64,000 nt of DNA from Roseateles_B sp051857535 (GTDB lineage Bacteria > Pseudomonadota > Gammaproteobacteria > Burkholderiales > Burkholderiaceae_C): assembly GCF_051857535.1 (NCBI RefSeq), contig NZ_JBPZGY010000013.1, forward strand, positions 62,001-126,000, in the 5' to 3' direction. Within the stretch, counting starts at the first letter, position 1, and the number at the start of each line of letters is the position of its first letter. Both the position numbers and the translations under genes were made by a program. Shown in pieces: positions 52,327 to 61,184 of the stretch. The notes under the pieces were generated by a model. That model was not told where the DNA came from. It searched no databases and worked only from the letters and a program-made list of their open reading frames with translations.

Positions 52327-54120
52327 TCAGCGCAGCGCCTGCTCCAGGCGCATCACCGGATAGAGCCGGTAGCGCTCGTCCCAGGAGACATGGCGACGGG
52401 CAAAGAAGCTCAGACGGGCGTGCGGATCAGCAGCGAAGACGGGGTCCTCGGCAAGGCGGCGCTGGAACTCGGCGGCCAGCTGCGGATCGGCCGCCAGCTG
52501 GGCGCGCGCGACGTCCTCGGCCACATAGTCCTCCATGTACTCCTTGGTCTCGAAGGCATTGTTGAAGAGGCCCCAGGCCAGCAGGGAGTCCGGCGCCTGC
52601 GGCTCCAGCAGGGCCATCAACAGGCGCACGCCGGGCTGCGCCGTGGGGACGAAGAGGCTGCCGGCGGGCAGATCTCGAGGCTCGGGGCGCCACTGCCCTT
52701 TGAGGTCCAGGCGCTGGTGCCCCTCCACGGACTGCGCGCCGAAACGGGACTGCTCAGCGCGGAAGACCTGCACAGGCTGGGCCTGGCGCGCCGTGCCCAG
52801 GCGCTCGAAGCGCAGGCCATGCAGGCGCAGCTTCGCCGCCACCGCCTCTGCGTGGGCGGCCGGCACCAGGTAGCCGCCGCCGGGGACCGGCACGCTGAGG
52901 ATAGGCACGATCTCGTCGCGCAGGGGCACACGCCAGATCTCGGGCCGGCGCTCGTCGTAGCGGGTCATCAGGGCCCCGGAGATCTCTGAGGACGTGCGGG
53001 TGTAGGCATAGCCGCGGAAGTCGATCATGCGCTGCTGCTCGCTGGCCTCGAAGGCCAGGGGCTGCGCGGTGCCCGCCAGCCGCATGGAGCGCGCATCCGC
53101 TGCCCGGGCCTGCGCCAGCCAGTCGTGACCATGGCGGGCCATCAGCTCCAGCACCGCGACCACGGTGTTGCGGGTGATGCGCACGCGGGTCGGGTAGTCC
53201 TTCCACGAATGCGTTTCCACCAGCATGCCGAAGCGGTTGCGCAGCCAGAAGTAGCCGGTAGAAAAGCGCGGCGGGGGCACGCCGTCGGCAAAACCGGAGG
53301 CGGGGTCGTCCATCTTCTGGAAGGCCATGTAGAAGGGTTGCGGCAACGAGCCCTGCACCGCCAGGGCCTCGATGACGCCGTCGCGCAGGCGCTTGCCGCT
53401 GGCGCGCAGCAGCTCGTCTCCGGCATGCACCGGCTCAACCTGGATGGACACGTCGTGCTCGAACTGAGCGCCGTCGGTCACGTGCAGATCGACGGTGGCC
53501 AGCGGGTCCCAGGCCTGGACCAGGCGCAGCATGGCCTGCATCTCCGGTGCATCGGCCTTCGCGTAGTCACGGTTGAGGTTGTAGTTCTGCGCCGTGGTCC
53601 GCCAACCCATGGCCTCGGGGCCGCGCTGGTTGGGGCGGTTCCAGGCGCCGAAGCGCTCATGGCCGTCCCCATTGAAGACAGGCACGAAGACCAGCACCTG
53701 CCGCTGCAGTGCACCTGCGGCCGCCTGACCATCCAGCACCTGGCGCAAGGCCAGGAAGCCGGCGTCCTTGCCGTCGATCTCGCCGGCATGGATGCCGCCC
53801 TGGATCAGCGTCACCGGCAGGCCGCGCCGACGCGCCTCGGCCGGGCTGAACACGCCTTGCTGGTTCGCGAGCAGGGCCCACATCGGCCGTCCCTCCGGCG
53901 TTGTGCCGAACCGGATGCAACGCACCGCGCGGGGATGGCGTTGCTGGAAGGCCTGACACAAGCGGCCGACCTCCTCGTAGCGCCCTGTGCGCACGAAGCC
54001 ACTGCGCTCGGCCTCGGTGCTCAGGCCGGGTGCAGCGAGCGCCAGGCCAGGCCCCAGGAGCAGCGGCAGCATCGCGCCGCGCAGGCGCCGGGACGTCAGG
54101 GACAGCAGGGGCAATGACAT
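52327..54120 (-). CDS. Secreted M14-family zinc carboxypeptidase
   Basis: 597 residues; signal peptide to about residue 31. Zinc ligands His111, Glu114 (GGIHAGEIDGKD) and His213 (DLHVTDGAQF); catalytic Glu302 (LVETHSWKDYP). The segment NRPNQRGPEAMGWRTTAQNYNLNRDYAKAD is typical of the large secreted M14 group. The long C-terminal part is not assigned. Start 54120 is the first Met of the signal peptide; the open frame upstream is not protein-like. Same strand as, and 286 bases before, the subtilase. Confidence 0.9.
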   Translation of the reverse strand: MSLPLLSLTSRRLRGAMLPLLLGPGLALAAPGLSTEAERSGFVRTGRYEEVGRLCQAFQQRHPRAVRCIRFGTTPEGRPMWALLANQQGVFSPAEARRRGLPVTLIQGGIHAGEIDGKDAGFLALRQVLDGQAAAGALQRQVLVFVPVFNGDGHERFGAWNRPNQRGPEAMGWRTTAQNYNLNRDYAKADAPEMQAMLRLVQAWDPLATVDLHVTDGAQFEHDVSIQVEPVHAGDELLRASGKRLRDGVIEALAVQGSLPQPFYMAFQKMDDPASGFADGVPPPRFSTGYFWLRNRFGMLVETHSWKDYPTRVRITRNTVVAVLELMARHGHDWLAQARAADARSMRLAGTAQPLAFEASEQQRMIDFRGYAYTRTSSEISGALMTRYDERRPEIWRVPLRDEIVPILSVPVPGGGYLVPAAHAEAVAAKLRLHGLRFERLGTARQAQPVQVFRAEQSRFGAQSVEGHQRLDLKGQWRPEPRDLPAGSLFVPTAQPGVRLLMALLEPQAPDSLLAWGLFNNAFETKEYMEDYVAEDVARAQLAADPQLAAEFQRRLAEDPVFAADPHARLSFFARRHVSWDERYRLYPVMRLEQALR

Positions 54121-54274
54121 GATCACGAGGAGGCCAGGAACCAGGCAAGACCTGGCACTGTAGCCAGCCCAGCCCCCGGGCGCTGCTGCGGATGGCCCGG
54201 GGTGCCTTCCGTCACCCCGCCCGCGCGCTTGCATACTGCGCCGGCCCCAAGACTTCGTCCGATCGGAGGACCCC

Positions 54275-55123
54275 ATGAGCCTGACGCGCCGCGGCTTTGC
54301 CGCTCTTGCAAGCCTGTCCCTGATGTCCACGGTGATGGCCTCGGCCTGGGCGGGCAGCCCTGCCGACCCCAGCCCCGATGCCGCCCTGCAGGCCGCCATC
54401 GCCGGGGCGCAGCGCACGCCCGCCTTCACCTCCCGGGACGGCGCACGCCACCCCTACGAGACCCTGCGCTTCTTCGGCATCCGCCCGGAGATGACGGTGG
54501 TCGAGCTCAGCCCCGGCGGCGGCTGGTACACCGAGATCCTGGCGCCCTATCTGCGTGAAAAGGGCCAGCTGATCCTCGGCGCGGACGACCCGCAGTCCAC
54601 CAATGCCTACCGCCAGCGCAGCGGCCAGCGCCTGAAGGAGAAGCTGGCCGCCGCCCCCGCGGTCTACGGCAAGGTGCAGATGCATGTGTTCGAGGTGCCC
54701 GGACGCCTGCAGTACGCAGCACCGGGCTCGGCCGACCTGGTGCTGACCTTCCGCAACGTGCACAACTGGATCGAGGCCGGTGGCGAGCCGGCCGTCGCCG
54801 CCGTCTTCCGCAGCGCCTTCGAGGCCCTGAAGAAGGGCGGCAGCTTCGGCGTGGTCGAACACCGCCGCCCGGCCGCGCAGGCGCAGGACGAGAAGGCCAG
54901 CAGCGGCTATGTGCACGAGGCCTATGTGATCCGCGTCGCCGAGTCCGTGGGCTTCAAGCTGGCCGCGCGCAGCGAGGTCAATGCCAATCCCAAGGACACG
55001 GCGGACCACGAGAACGGCGTCTGGGCCCTGCCGCCCACGCTGGCCAACAAGGACAAGGACCGCGAACGCTACACCGCCATCGGCGAGAGCGACCGCATGA
55101 CCCTGCGTTTCGTGAAGCCCTGA
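54275..55123 (+). CDS. Exported class I methyltransferase-like protein
   Basis: 282 residues with an export signal of Tat look (LTRRGFAALASLSLMSTVMASAWA). The body has a methyltransferase fold: ELSPGGGWYTEILAPYL (motif I, about 76-93), LVLTFRNVHNWI (motif IV-like), FGVVEHRRPA. Such signal-bearing methyltransferase-like proteins are widespread in proteobacteria. The strange location outside the cytosol leaves S-adenosylmethionine supply open, so it may have another role. CGGAGGA before ATG 54275. Confidence 0.85.
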   Translation: MSLTRRGFAALASLSLMSTVMASAWAGSPADPSPDAALQAAIAGAQRTPAFTSRDGARHPYETLRFFGIRPEMTVVELSPGGGWYTEILAPYLREKGQLILGADDPQSTNAYRQRSGQRLKEKLAAAPAVYGKVQMHVFEVPGRLQYAAPGSADLVLTFRNVHNWIEAGGEPAVAAVFRSAFEALKKGGSFGVVEHRRPAAQAQDEKASSGYVHEAYVIRVAESVGFKLAARSEVNANPKDTADHENGVWALPPTLANKDKDRERYTAIGESDRMTLRFVKP

Positions 55124-55474
55124 TCAGCCGCCGGCCCGCTTGGCCGGATGGCCCTGGGCGATCAGCCAGGCGGTGACGCGCTCGGCGTGGTCGCCCTGGA
55201 TCTCGAGCTGGCCGTCCTTGCAGGTCCCGCCGCTGCCGCAGGCCGTGCGCAGCTGCTTGCCCAGCGCCTGCAGGGCGGCGTCATCCAGAGGCAGGCCCTT
55301 GACCAGGGTGACGGTCTTGCCGCCCCGCCCCTTGCTCTCGCGCCAGACCCGCGCGATGCCGTCGCCCTTGGGCCGGGCCGCTGCCTGGCCGCAGCGGCAG
55401 GCCGTCAGCGCCGCCCGGCACTGCGGACAGGTGCGCCCCAGCTCGGTGGAATAGACCAGGCGGCTGCTGTTCAT
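55124..55474 (-). CDS. SUI1/YciH-type translation factor
   Basis: 116 residues: zinc-ribbon-like Cys16-x2-Cys19 and Cys26-x-Cys28, then the SUI1 domain (GKTVTLVKGLPLDDAALQALGKQLRTACGSGGTCKDGQLEIQGDH). The family stabilises or checks initiation complexes. It begins one base after the convergent methyltransferase stop. Followed by a small lipoprotein gene upstream on the same strand. Confidence 0.9.
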   Translation of the reverse strand: MNSSRLVYSTELGRTCPQCRAALTACRCGQAAARPKGDGIARVWRESKGRGGKTVTLVKGLPLDDAALQALGKQLRTACGSGGTCKDGQLEIQGDHAERVTAWLIAQGHPAKRAGG

Positions 55475-55483
55475 CTCGCCCCC

Positions 55484-56083
55484 TCAGCGCTGGCGCATCA
55501 CCGCGGCGCTGCCCGCACCCGTGCCCTCGCCGGATTGCTCGCCGAGCATGCGGTGCATCAGGGCGAAGAAGCGGTCGTAGAACTCGCCGGCCGGGATGGT
55601 CTCGGAAGCTACCTTGACCATGGAGTCCTGCGAGGCCGCCAAGGGCACGGAGATCGAACCAATGGCGCTGACGCCGATGCTGGTGGAGTTGGCGCTCTTC
55701 TTGATCGCGTAGCGGTCCTGCTGCGCCGAGACGAAGGCCGTGGCGAGCTGGGCATTGCGGCCGTCGGGTACGCAGACCACATTGAAGTTGATCTCCACAT
55801 GCACCTCGCCCTCGGGCTGGAAGCGCTTGGTGCCGCTGACGGCCCCCGCCTTGCCCGGATTGATCAGGTAGCCCTGGCTCAGCAGCGCGCGACGCGCCGC
55901 CTCGCAGGTGTCTTCCATGGAGGCGTCGAAGAGGCGGGAGAAGGTCTCCTCGGCCTGGAAGCGCTCGTTCTGGTAGACCGAGACTTTGCCGGGCTCGCGG
56001 CCAGGCACGGGGATCGCACAGCCGGCCAGCAGACAGGCTCCGGCCAGGCTGGCCATGGTGACGGCTGTCCATGTTCTGCTCAT
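55484..56083 (-). CDS. DUF2242 lipoprotein
   Basis: 199 residues, lipobox LLAGC (Cys22), then YQNERFQAEETFSRLFDASMEDTCEAARRALLSQGYLI typical of DUF2242. Likely outer-membrane or periplasmic. ATG 56083 is preferred to an in-frame start at 56104 because the signal peptide begins there. Upstream of the SUI1 gene in the same direction, 9 bases apart. Confidence 0.8.
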   Translation of the reverse strand: MSRTWTAVTMASLAGACLLAGCAIPVPGREPGKVSVYQNERFQAEETFSRLFDASMEDTCEAARRALLSQGYLINPGKAGAVSGTKRFQPEGEVHVEINFNVVCVPDGRNAQLATAFVSAQQDRYAIKKSANSTSIGVSAIGSISVPLAASQDSMVKVASETIPAGEFYDRFFALMHRMLGEQSGEGTGAGSAAVMRQR

Positions 56084-56330
56084 CGATCGATCTCCCTCAC
56101 ACACCCTCGGCTCCCGCCACTGCGGGCCGGCGCAAAGGGCGCCGGCTCTGGTCCCGCATTATCCCGGTCGCAGGGGACCGGGCCCAGGAAGACACCCCCT
56201 GCGCCAAGGGCTGCCCACAGGGCCAGGCGGGCGGGGCATCGTGCCAAAGCACCGCTTTGCGCACACGGCTGCGCGGGCCTGGCCCCAGGTCAAGCCCGGG
56301 GCCGGGCGGCGAGCGCACAATGCAGCCGTC

Positions 56331-57461
56331 ATGCCTGATGCCACCGTGCCTTCGCGACGCCACAGCCTTGCGGCCCTGCTCGGCCTGGGGCTGGGGCTGG
56401 GACTGGGCGTCGAACTCGACGCCAGCGCCGCTGCCGAGGAGGACCTTCGCATCGGCAGCTCGGCGGCGCTCAGCGGGCCCGCGGCCCAGCTGGGCCTGCG
56501 CTACCACGCCGGCATCCGAGCCCAAGTGGAGGCACTCAACCAGCAGGGCGGCGTGCAAGGCCGCAAGCTCGTGATGGACCTGCGCGACGACGGCTACGAG
56601 CCCGACCGTGCCGAGATCAACACGCGTCAGCTGGTCGAGGACCCCCGCGTGCTGCTGCTGTTCGGCTATGTAGGCACGCCCACCAGCCGCGTGGCTCTGC
56701 CCTACCTGAAGCGCCACGGCATCAGTTTCCTGGGCGCCTACACAGGCGCCAGCATGCTTTACGAGCCCGGCCCCGGCCGCATCTTCAGCGTGCGGGCCAG
56801 CTATATGGACGAGTCCATCGCCCTGGCCGCCGCCATGAAGCAGGACGGCGTGCAGCGCTTCAATGTGATGCTGCAGGCCGATCTCTTCGGCCGTGCCGGC
56901 CTGGAGGCCATACGCGAGGCGGCCCTGTCCCTGAAGCTGCAGCTCCAGGCCTCGGCCACGGTCAAGCGCAATTCGACCCAGATGGACGAGGCCCTGGACG
57001 CCCTGATCAACCGCGAACCCGCCGAGGCCGTGTTCATGATCAGCACCTACGAGACTTGCGCGACCTTCATCCGCCAGGCGCGCAACCGGGGCTACAAGGG
57101 CCGCTTCTACCTGCTGTCCTTCGTCGGGCTGGAGCCGCTGAAGGAGTCCCTGTTGGGGGACATGCGCCACATCCGCGTCGCCCAGGTGGTGCCTGACCCT
57201 CATGACGCCAGCCTGCCCGTCGTGGCGGCCTACCAGAAGGCCATGCTGGCCCGTGGCGACCGGCAGTTCGATTCGATCAGCCTCGAAGGCTATGTCGCGG
57301 CGCGCGTGCTCACCGAGGGCCTGCGCCGCATCCGCGGCCCCATCAACCGCGAGAGCCTGCAGCAGGCGCTGGCGACCCTGGGTGAGCTGGACCTGGGCGG
57401 CTTCAAGCTGCGCTACCAGGAAGAGTCCCACCGTGGCAGCTCGCTGGTGATGGTCCGCTGA
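56331..57461 (+). CDS. Branched-chain-amino-acid-type substrate-binding protein (orphan)
   Basis: 376 residues of the LivJ/leucine-isoleucine-valine-binding fold: signal with twin-Arg (SRRHSLAALLGLGLG), then IGSSAALSGPAAQLG, YEPDRAEINTRQLVEDPRVLLLFGYVGTPTSRVALPYL. No permease or ATPase genes are nearby, so it is an orphan; it could feed a distant ABC system or a sensor. Followed 33 bases later by an unknown exported protein. Confidence 0.88.
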   Translation: MPDATVPSRRHSLAALLGLGLGLGLGVELDASAAAEEDLRIGSSAALSGPAAQLGLRYHAGIRAQVEALNQQGGVQGRKLVMDLRDDGYEPDRAEINTRQLVEDPRVLLLFGYVGTPTSRVALPYLKRHGISFLGAYTGASMLYEPGPGRIFSVRASYMDESIALAAAMKQDGVQRFNVMLQADLFGRAGLEAIREAALSLKLQLQASATVKRNSTQMDEALDALINREPAEAVFMISTYETCATFIRQARNRGYKGRFYLLSFVGLEPLKESLLGDMRHIRVAQVVPDPHDASLPVVAAYQKAMLARGDRQFDSISLEGYVAARVLTEGLRRIRGPINRESLQQALATLGELDLGGFKLRYQEESHRGSSLVMVR

Positions 57462-57494
57462 CCCTGGCAAGGCCAGACAGGTAGAGTGAGGGGC

Positions 57495-58319
57495 ATGCCC
57501 TCCTTGCCCCCCTTGCCGCCGCAGCTGCCTGCGGCCCTGCTCCTGCTGTGCGCCCTGGCGCCCGGCCCCGCCCTGGGGGCACCCGAGCCCTGGGCCGGCA
57601 CGGCGTACATCCGCCAGGAGGTCCGCCGCCATTTCGAGGGGCAGGCCCACGGCCTGGGCCGGCAGACCATGGGCGCGCTCTTCGACCAATGCAACGCCTT
57701 CCGAGCCGCGGCCGGCCTGGCACCGAACTCGCCGCCAGCGGACCTGCTGGACGGCGTGGACACCGAGATCGTCGAGCGCTACTACGACACGGGCAAGGCA
57801 CTGACCTGGGTGAGCCGCTACGGCCTCACGCCGACGGACCTGCAGCGCTGGCTGGACGAGGGCGCCAGAACGCCCGGCGTCCCGCCTGCGCGTCCGCCGG
57901 ACTGTTCCCTGTACAAGAAGACGGACCTCAGTGTCGGCGAGCTGTGGGTGGACGGCGTCCGCTACGAGCTGCGTCATGACAAGAAAGCCATCGGCTCGCG
58001 CCGCCATCCCAGCCTCGTCGCGCGGGACATGGGCTTGCCGCTCACAGAGGACCCGCCCAGCCTCATCCTGGGCCAGCGCTGCCGCCGCCTGGACAGCCGG
58101 AGCAGCCCGCTGATCAGCGGCGAAAGCTGCCTCTGGTTGCTGTTTCCCGCGCAGCAGTACCTCAACTGGCCCTGGATGCTGGAAAGCCGGGCCATCCTGG
58201 GCCGCGGCCCTCATGCGATGGTGGAAGAGGTGCGCACCCTGGCGCTGAGCGTGGGTCGCGCCAGCCCCAAAGACATCTTCAGGATCCCCGAGGGCTATAC
58301 CGTGCGCATGCTGCCCTGA
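57495..58319 (+). CDS. Exported protein, unknown (274 aa)
   Basis: Signal peptide (about 1-28, PAALLLLCALAPGPALGAPE). The body is charged, with a QTMGALFDQCNAFRAAAGL segment and Cys residues near 67, 137, 194 and 214; no family recognised. It follows the substrate-binding protein gene by 33 bases on the same strand, possibly one unit. ATG 57495 is used because the signal starts there (an in-frame ATG at 57486 is also possible). Confidence 0.65.
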   Translation: MPSLPPLPPQLPAALLLLCALAPGPALGAPEPWAGTAYIRQEVRRHFEGQAHGLGRQTMGALFDQCNAFRAAAGLAPNSPPADLLDGVDTEIVERYYDTGKALTWVSRYGLTPTDLQRWLDEGARTPGVPPARPPDCSLYKKTDLSVGELWVDGVRYELRHDKKAIGSRRHPSLVARDMGLPLTEDPPSLILGQRCRRLDSRSSPLISGESCLWLLFPAQQYLNWPWMLESRAILGRGPHAMVEEVRTLALSVGRASPKDIFRIPEGYTVRMLP

Positions 58320-58328
58320 GCCCGGCGC

Positions 58329-58817
58329 TCAGCCCGGGCGCTGGACTTCCCACACGCCGACCCAGTCCTGACGCTCGTCGGCATGGTGCCCGGCCAGGCG
58401 GAAACCGGCCTTGGCCAGCACCCGCTGCGAGGGCAGGTTCTCAGGCAGCACCTCGGCCCGCACGACCTGCACCCCCGCCGCCCAGGCCTCCTCCAGCATG
58501 AGCCGCACGGCGGCGGTGGCCAGCCCCTGCCCCTGCTGGCCCGGGGCGACCTGGTAGCCGATCTCCACCCGGCCCTCGCAAGGCGCACCCTTGAAGCTGA
58601 TATTGCCCAGGTAGCGCCCATCGCTGGGGCGGCACATCATGCGGCTGACAGCCCAGCACGGCGCGCAGCCCTCGCCCAGCAGGGCCAGGGCGCGTCGGTG
58701 CACGCGTTCGGGCGGCAGGGCGCCAGGCTCCACGCGGTCCAGCCAGCCGGCGGGCCACTGTCCAGCTTCCAGCAGGCGCAGATCCTCCAGGCTCAATCGT
58801 TCAAGGGTCAGGTCCAT
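58329..58817 (-). CDS. GNAT-family N-acetyltransferase
   Basis: 162 residues; GYQVAPGQQGQGLATAAVRLMLEEA (motif A, about 86-110, with Q-x-x-G-x-G/A acetyl-CoA loop) and LPSQRVLAKAGFRLAG (motif B). RimJ/RimL-like. Substrate unknown. It is convergent with the exported protein at 57495 and 9 bases from it. Confidence 0.88.
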   Translation of the reverse strand: MDLTLERLSLEDLRLLEAGQWPAGWLDRVEPGALPPERVHRRALALLGEGCAPCWAVSRMMCRPSDGRYLGNISFKGAPCEGRVEIGYQVAPGQQGQGLATAAVRLMLEEAWAAGVQVVRAEVLPENLPSQRVLAKAGFRLAGHHADERQDWVGVWEVQRPG

Positions 58818-58907
58818 GCCGGCATTGTGGCGCCGCGCTGAGCGTCACAGGCAGTGCCGCGGGGCACCCAGGGGCCGCCGCCGCCCGCCCCCCAGGCCCT
58901 GAATGGC

Positions 58908-58943
58908 CAAGGCCCCAGCACGCTTGTGGCGCCTGGGGCCTTG
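58908..58943. repeat. Inverted repeat upstream of the GNAT gene
   Basis: CAAGGCCCCAG (58908-58918) and CTGGGGCCTTG (58933-58943) are perfect complements around a 14-base loop. No T-run. It could be a terminator-like RNA hairpin or a protein site in the 312-base region (58818-59129) between the divergent GNAT and Lrp genes; that region otherwise holds an AT-rich operator area and no gene. Confidence 0.55.
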
Positions 58944-59055
58944 ACTGCAGGGGGAAGGGCCGTCGTGGGCCGGTCCTGCTCCGCGGAGGTCTTGCCCGGG
59001 CGGTGGAGGCTTGCTGTTTGCAGTGAACTCAGTGTAGGGAGGAGGCCTGGGCAGA

Positions 59056-59127
59056 AAATTGCAAAGATGCCTTTCTTCTTTTTTTGTTTGGCATTAAATT
59101 GCCCAATCTGAACAATCTAAGCAATTT
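59056..59127. promoter_or_regulatory. Candidate Lrp operator with AAATTGC repeats
   Basis: AAATTGC occurs at 59056-59062 and 59096-59102 and its inverse GCAATTT at 59121-59127, two bases before the start codon; a T-run of seven lies between. Spacing of 40 and 25 bases and the palindromic pair fit an autoregulatory site of the adjacent Lrp-type protein. The area is the most AT-rich in this part of the window. Confidence 0.5.
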
Positions 59128-59129
59128 GC

Positions 59130-59606
59130 ATGGAACTGGACCGAATAGACCGCCAGATTCTGGAGATTCTTCAGCAGGAAGGCCGCATCCCAAACCAGGA
59201 TCTGGCGGATCGCGTGGGCCTCTCGCCCTCGCCCTGCCTGCGCCGGGTACGCGCCCTGGAGGACAGCGGCCTGATCGCCGGCTACCGGGCACTGCTGGAT
59301 GCCCGCAAACTGGGCCTGAGCCTGATGGCGCTGGTGCACATCTCCATGGACCAGCACACGCCGGAGCGATTTGCCAATTTCGAGGCCTCGGTGCGCATGC
59401 TGCCGGAGGTGCTGGAGTGCCTGCTGATCACGGGTCAGGCAGCCGACTACCAGCTCAAGCTGTGGGTGCGTGACATGGACCATTTCCAGAGCCTGCTGCT
59501 GGGCAAGCTCACCCGCATCACCGGGGTGACCGGCGTGCATTCCAGCTTCGTGCTGCAGCATGTGATCAGCCGCACGGCGCTGCCGCTGGATGCGGCGCAG
59601 GCCTGA
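59130..59606 (+). CDS. Lrp/AsnC-family transcriptional regulator
   Basis: 158 residues: winged helix (about 1-60, LDRIDRQILEILQQEGRIPNQDLADRVGLSPSPCLRRVRALEDSGLI) and RAM domain (about 65-150, MALVHISMDQHT, ITGQAADYQLKLWVRDMDHFQSLL). ATG 59130 is the only possible start (a TAA lies 12 bases upstream in frame) and has no Shine-Dalgarno, so a leaderless message is possible. Regulon unknown; convergent with the NDH-2 gene. Confidence 0.9.
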   Translation: MELDRIDRQILEILQQEGRIPNQDLADRVGLSPSPCLRRVRALEDSGLIAGYRALLDARKLGLSLMALVHISMDQHTPERFANFEASVRMLPEVLECLLITGQAADYQLKLWVRDMDHFQSLLLGKLTRITGVTGVHSSFVLQHVISRTALPLDAAQA

Positions 59607-60956
59607 TCAGGCCTCGGGCCGAGGCGCAGGCGCGCTTGCCGCCGGCTCCACCACCACCCGCGCATAGCGCTGGAAGCTCCAGTAGGCCCAGGCCCAGTCC
59701 AACAGCACGACCAGGCGGTTGCGAAAGCCGATCAGGAAGTAGATGTGGACGAAGAGCCAGAACAGCCAGGCCGCATAGCCCGAGAACTGCAGCCAGCCGA
59801 GGTCGGCCACCGCGGCCTTGCGGCCTATGGTGGCCAGGGCGCCGTAGTCGCGGTAGCGGAAGGGCTTCAGCGTGGCCTCGCGCCCCCGCACAGCAGCGAG
59901 GATGCTGTGCGCCGCATGGGCACCCATCTGCTTGGCGGCCGGGCTGACGCCGGGCACGGGGCGCAGGCGCCCGTCCGGCTCCTGGCTCTGCGCGGCGGCC
60001 AGGTCGCCGATCACGAAGACCTCCGGATGGCCGGGGATGCGCAGCCAGCCATCCACCTGCACCCGGCCGACCCGGTCCAGCGGCACGTCCAGCAGACGGC
60101 CCAGCGGCGAGGCGGCCACGCCCGCGGCCCAGACCACGGTGCGCGCCTGGATGCGCCGCTGCCCGGCAACCTCGCCCTGCTGCACGCTCACGCCCTCCGC
60201 ATCGATGCCCACCACGCGGCAGCCGGTTTGCACCTCCACGCCCAGGCCGCGCAGCTGCGCCTCGGCCTTGTCAGACAGCGCGGCCGGCAGGGCCTGCAAC
60301 ACCCGGTCCGAGCCCTCCAGCAGCAGCACGCGAGCCCGGGCCGGATCGATGCGGCGGAACTCGTCGCGCAGGGTGTGGTGGGCGATCTCGGCCAGGGTGC
60401 CCGCCATCTCGACCCCCGTGGGTCCGCCGCCGATCACCACAAAGCTCAGGTGCGCTGCCTGCCGTGCGGGGTCGGGCTCCAGCTCGGCCTGCTCGAAAGC
60501 CTTGAGCACGCGGGCACGCAGACGGAAGGCATCCTCCAGGGTCTTGAGGCCCGGAGCATGCTCGGCCCAGTCGTCATGCCCGAAGTAGCTGTGCGTGGCG
60601 CCGGCCGCCAGGATCAGGAAGTCGTAGCCGAGCTGCTGCCCATCGGCAAGACGCACGCAGCGGTTGGCCTTGTCGATGCCGCAGACTTCCGCCATCAGCA
60701 CGGTGACATTGCGCTGGCGACGCAGCATGTGCCGGATGGGCGCTGCAATGGAGGGCGCCGAGAGCCCCGCCGTCGCCACCTGGTACAGCAGGGGCTGGAA
60801 GAGGTGGTGGTTGCTGCGATCGACCAGGGTGATGTCCACCTCCGCGCCGGCCAGGGCCCGCGTGGCGGCCAGGCCGCCGAAGCCGCAGCCGATGATGAGC
60901 ACCCGCGGACGGGGGGATGAGGCGGTGCTGGGGGGCTTGCTGTCCATGGGAATCAT
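59607..60956 (-). CDS. ndh: Type II NADH dehydrogenase-like flavoprotein (NDH-2)
   Basis: 449 residues: FAD-binding GCGFGGLAATRALAG (about 23-37), second Rossmann VVIGGGPTGVEMAGTLAE for NADH, VWAAGVAASPLG, and VIGDLAAAQ in the flavin-binding end; a C-terminal membrane-facing stretch (WLFWLFVHIYFLIGF). NDH-2 oxidises NADH and reduces quinone without pumping protons. Start choice among ATG 60956, ATG 60947 and a TTG at 60971 is open; none has a good Shine-Dalgarno. Confidence 0.88.
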   Translation of the reverse strand: MIPMDSKPPSTASSPRPRVLIIGCGFGGLAATRALAGAEVDITLVDRSNHHLFQPLLYQVATAGLSAPSIAAPIRHMLRRQRNVTVLMAEVCGIDKANRCVRLADGQQLGYDFLILAAGATHSYFGHDDWAEHAPGLKTLEDAFRLRARVLKAFEQAELEPDPARQAAHLSFVVIGGGPTGVEMAGTLAEIAHHTLRDEFRRIDPARARVLLLEGSDRVLQALPAALSDKAEAQLRGLGVEVQTGCRVVGIDAEGVSVQQGEVAGQRRIQARTVVWAAGVAASPLGRLLDVPLDRVGRVQVDGWLRIPGHPEVFVIGDLAAAQSQEPDGRLRPVPGVSPAAKQMGAHAAHSILAAVRGREATLKPFRYRDYGALATIGRKAAVADLGWLQFSGYAAWLFWLFVHIYFLIGFRNRLVVLLDWAWAYWSFQRYARVVVEPAASAPAPRPEA

Positions 60957-61184
60957 TGTGCACAGCAACAATCACCCAGTCTGGCGACTGGGCATGCCGC
61001 AATGGCATGGACCGCAGGCTGGCCTGCATGAGCCGCGCGCTGCGCGCACCGCGCTCAAGAGCCGCCCGCCTGGCGGCCGGGCTTCCCACGCGGCGACAGA
61101 CCAGGAAGTGCCCTGCCGCCAGGGCCAGGCCGAAGAGCGCGATGGTGGCCAGACCCACGCCGTCGCGGGCCGGTGCAGCGCTGC

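Noticed and set aside
50523..52565. 680-codon plus-strand frame opposite the subtilase
   Set aside because: Gly/Arg/Ala-rich chance translation; the catalytic triad lies on the minus strand.
56097..58214. 705-codon minus-strand frame opposite the substrate-binding protein
   Set aside because: No domain; the opposite strand has a typical periplasmic binding protein with signal.
60957..61184. Small membrane-protein gene between NDH-2 and GNAT
   Set aside because: A minus-strand frame with one hydrophobic helix exists but only a TTG start at the GNAT stop and it runs into the ndh coding region without a stop; support is too weak.
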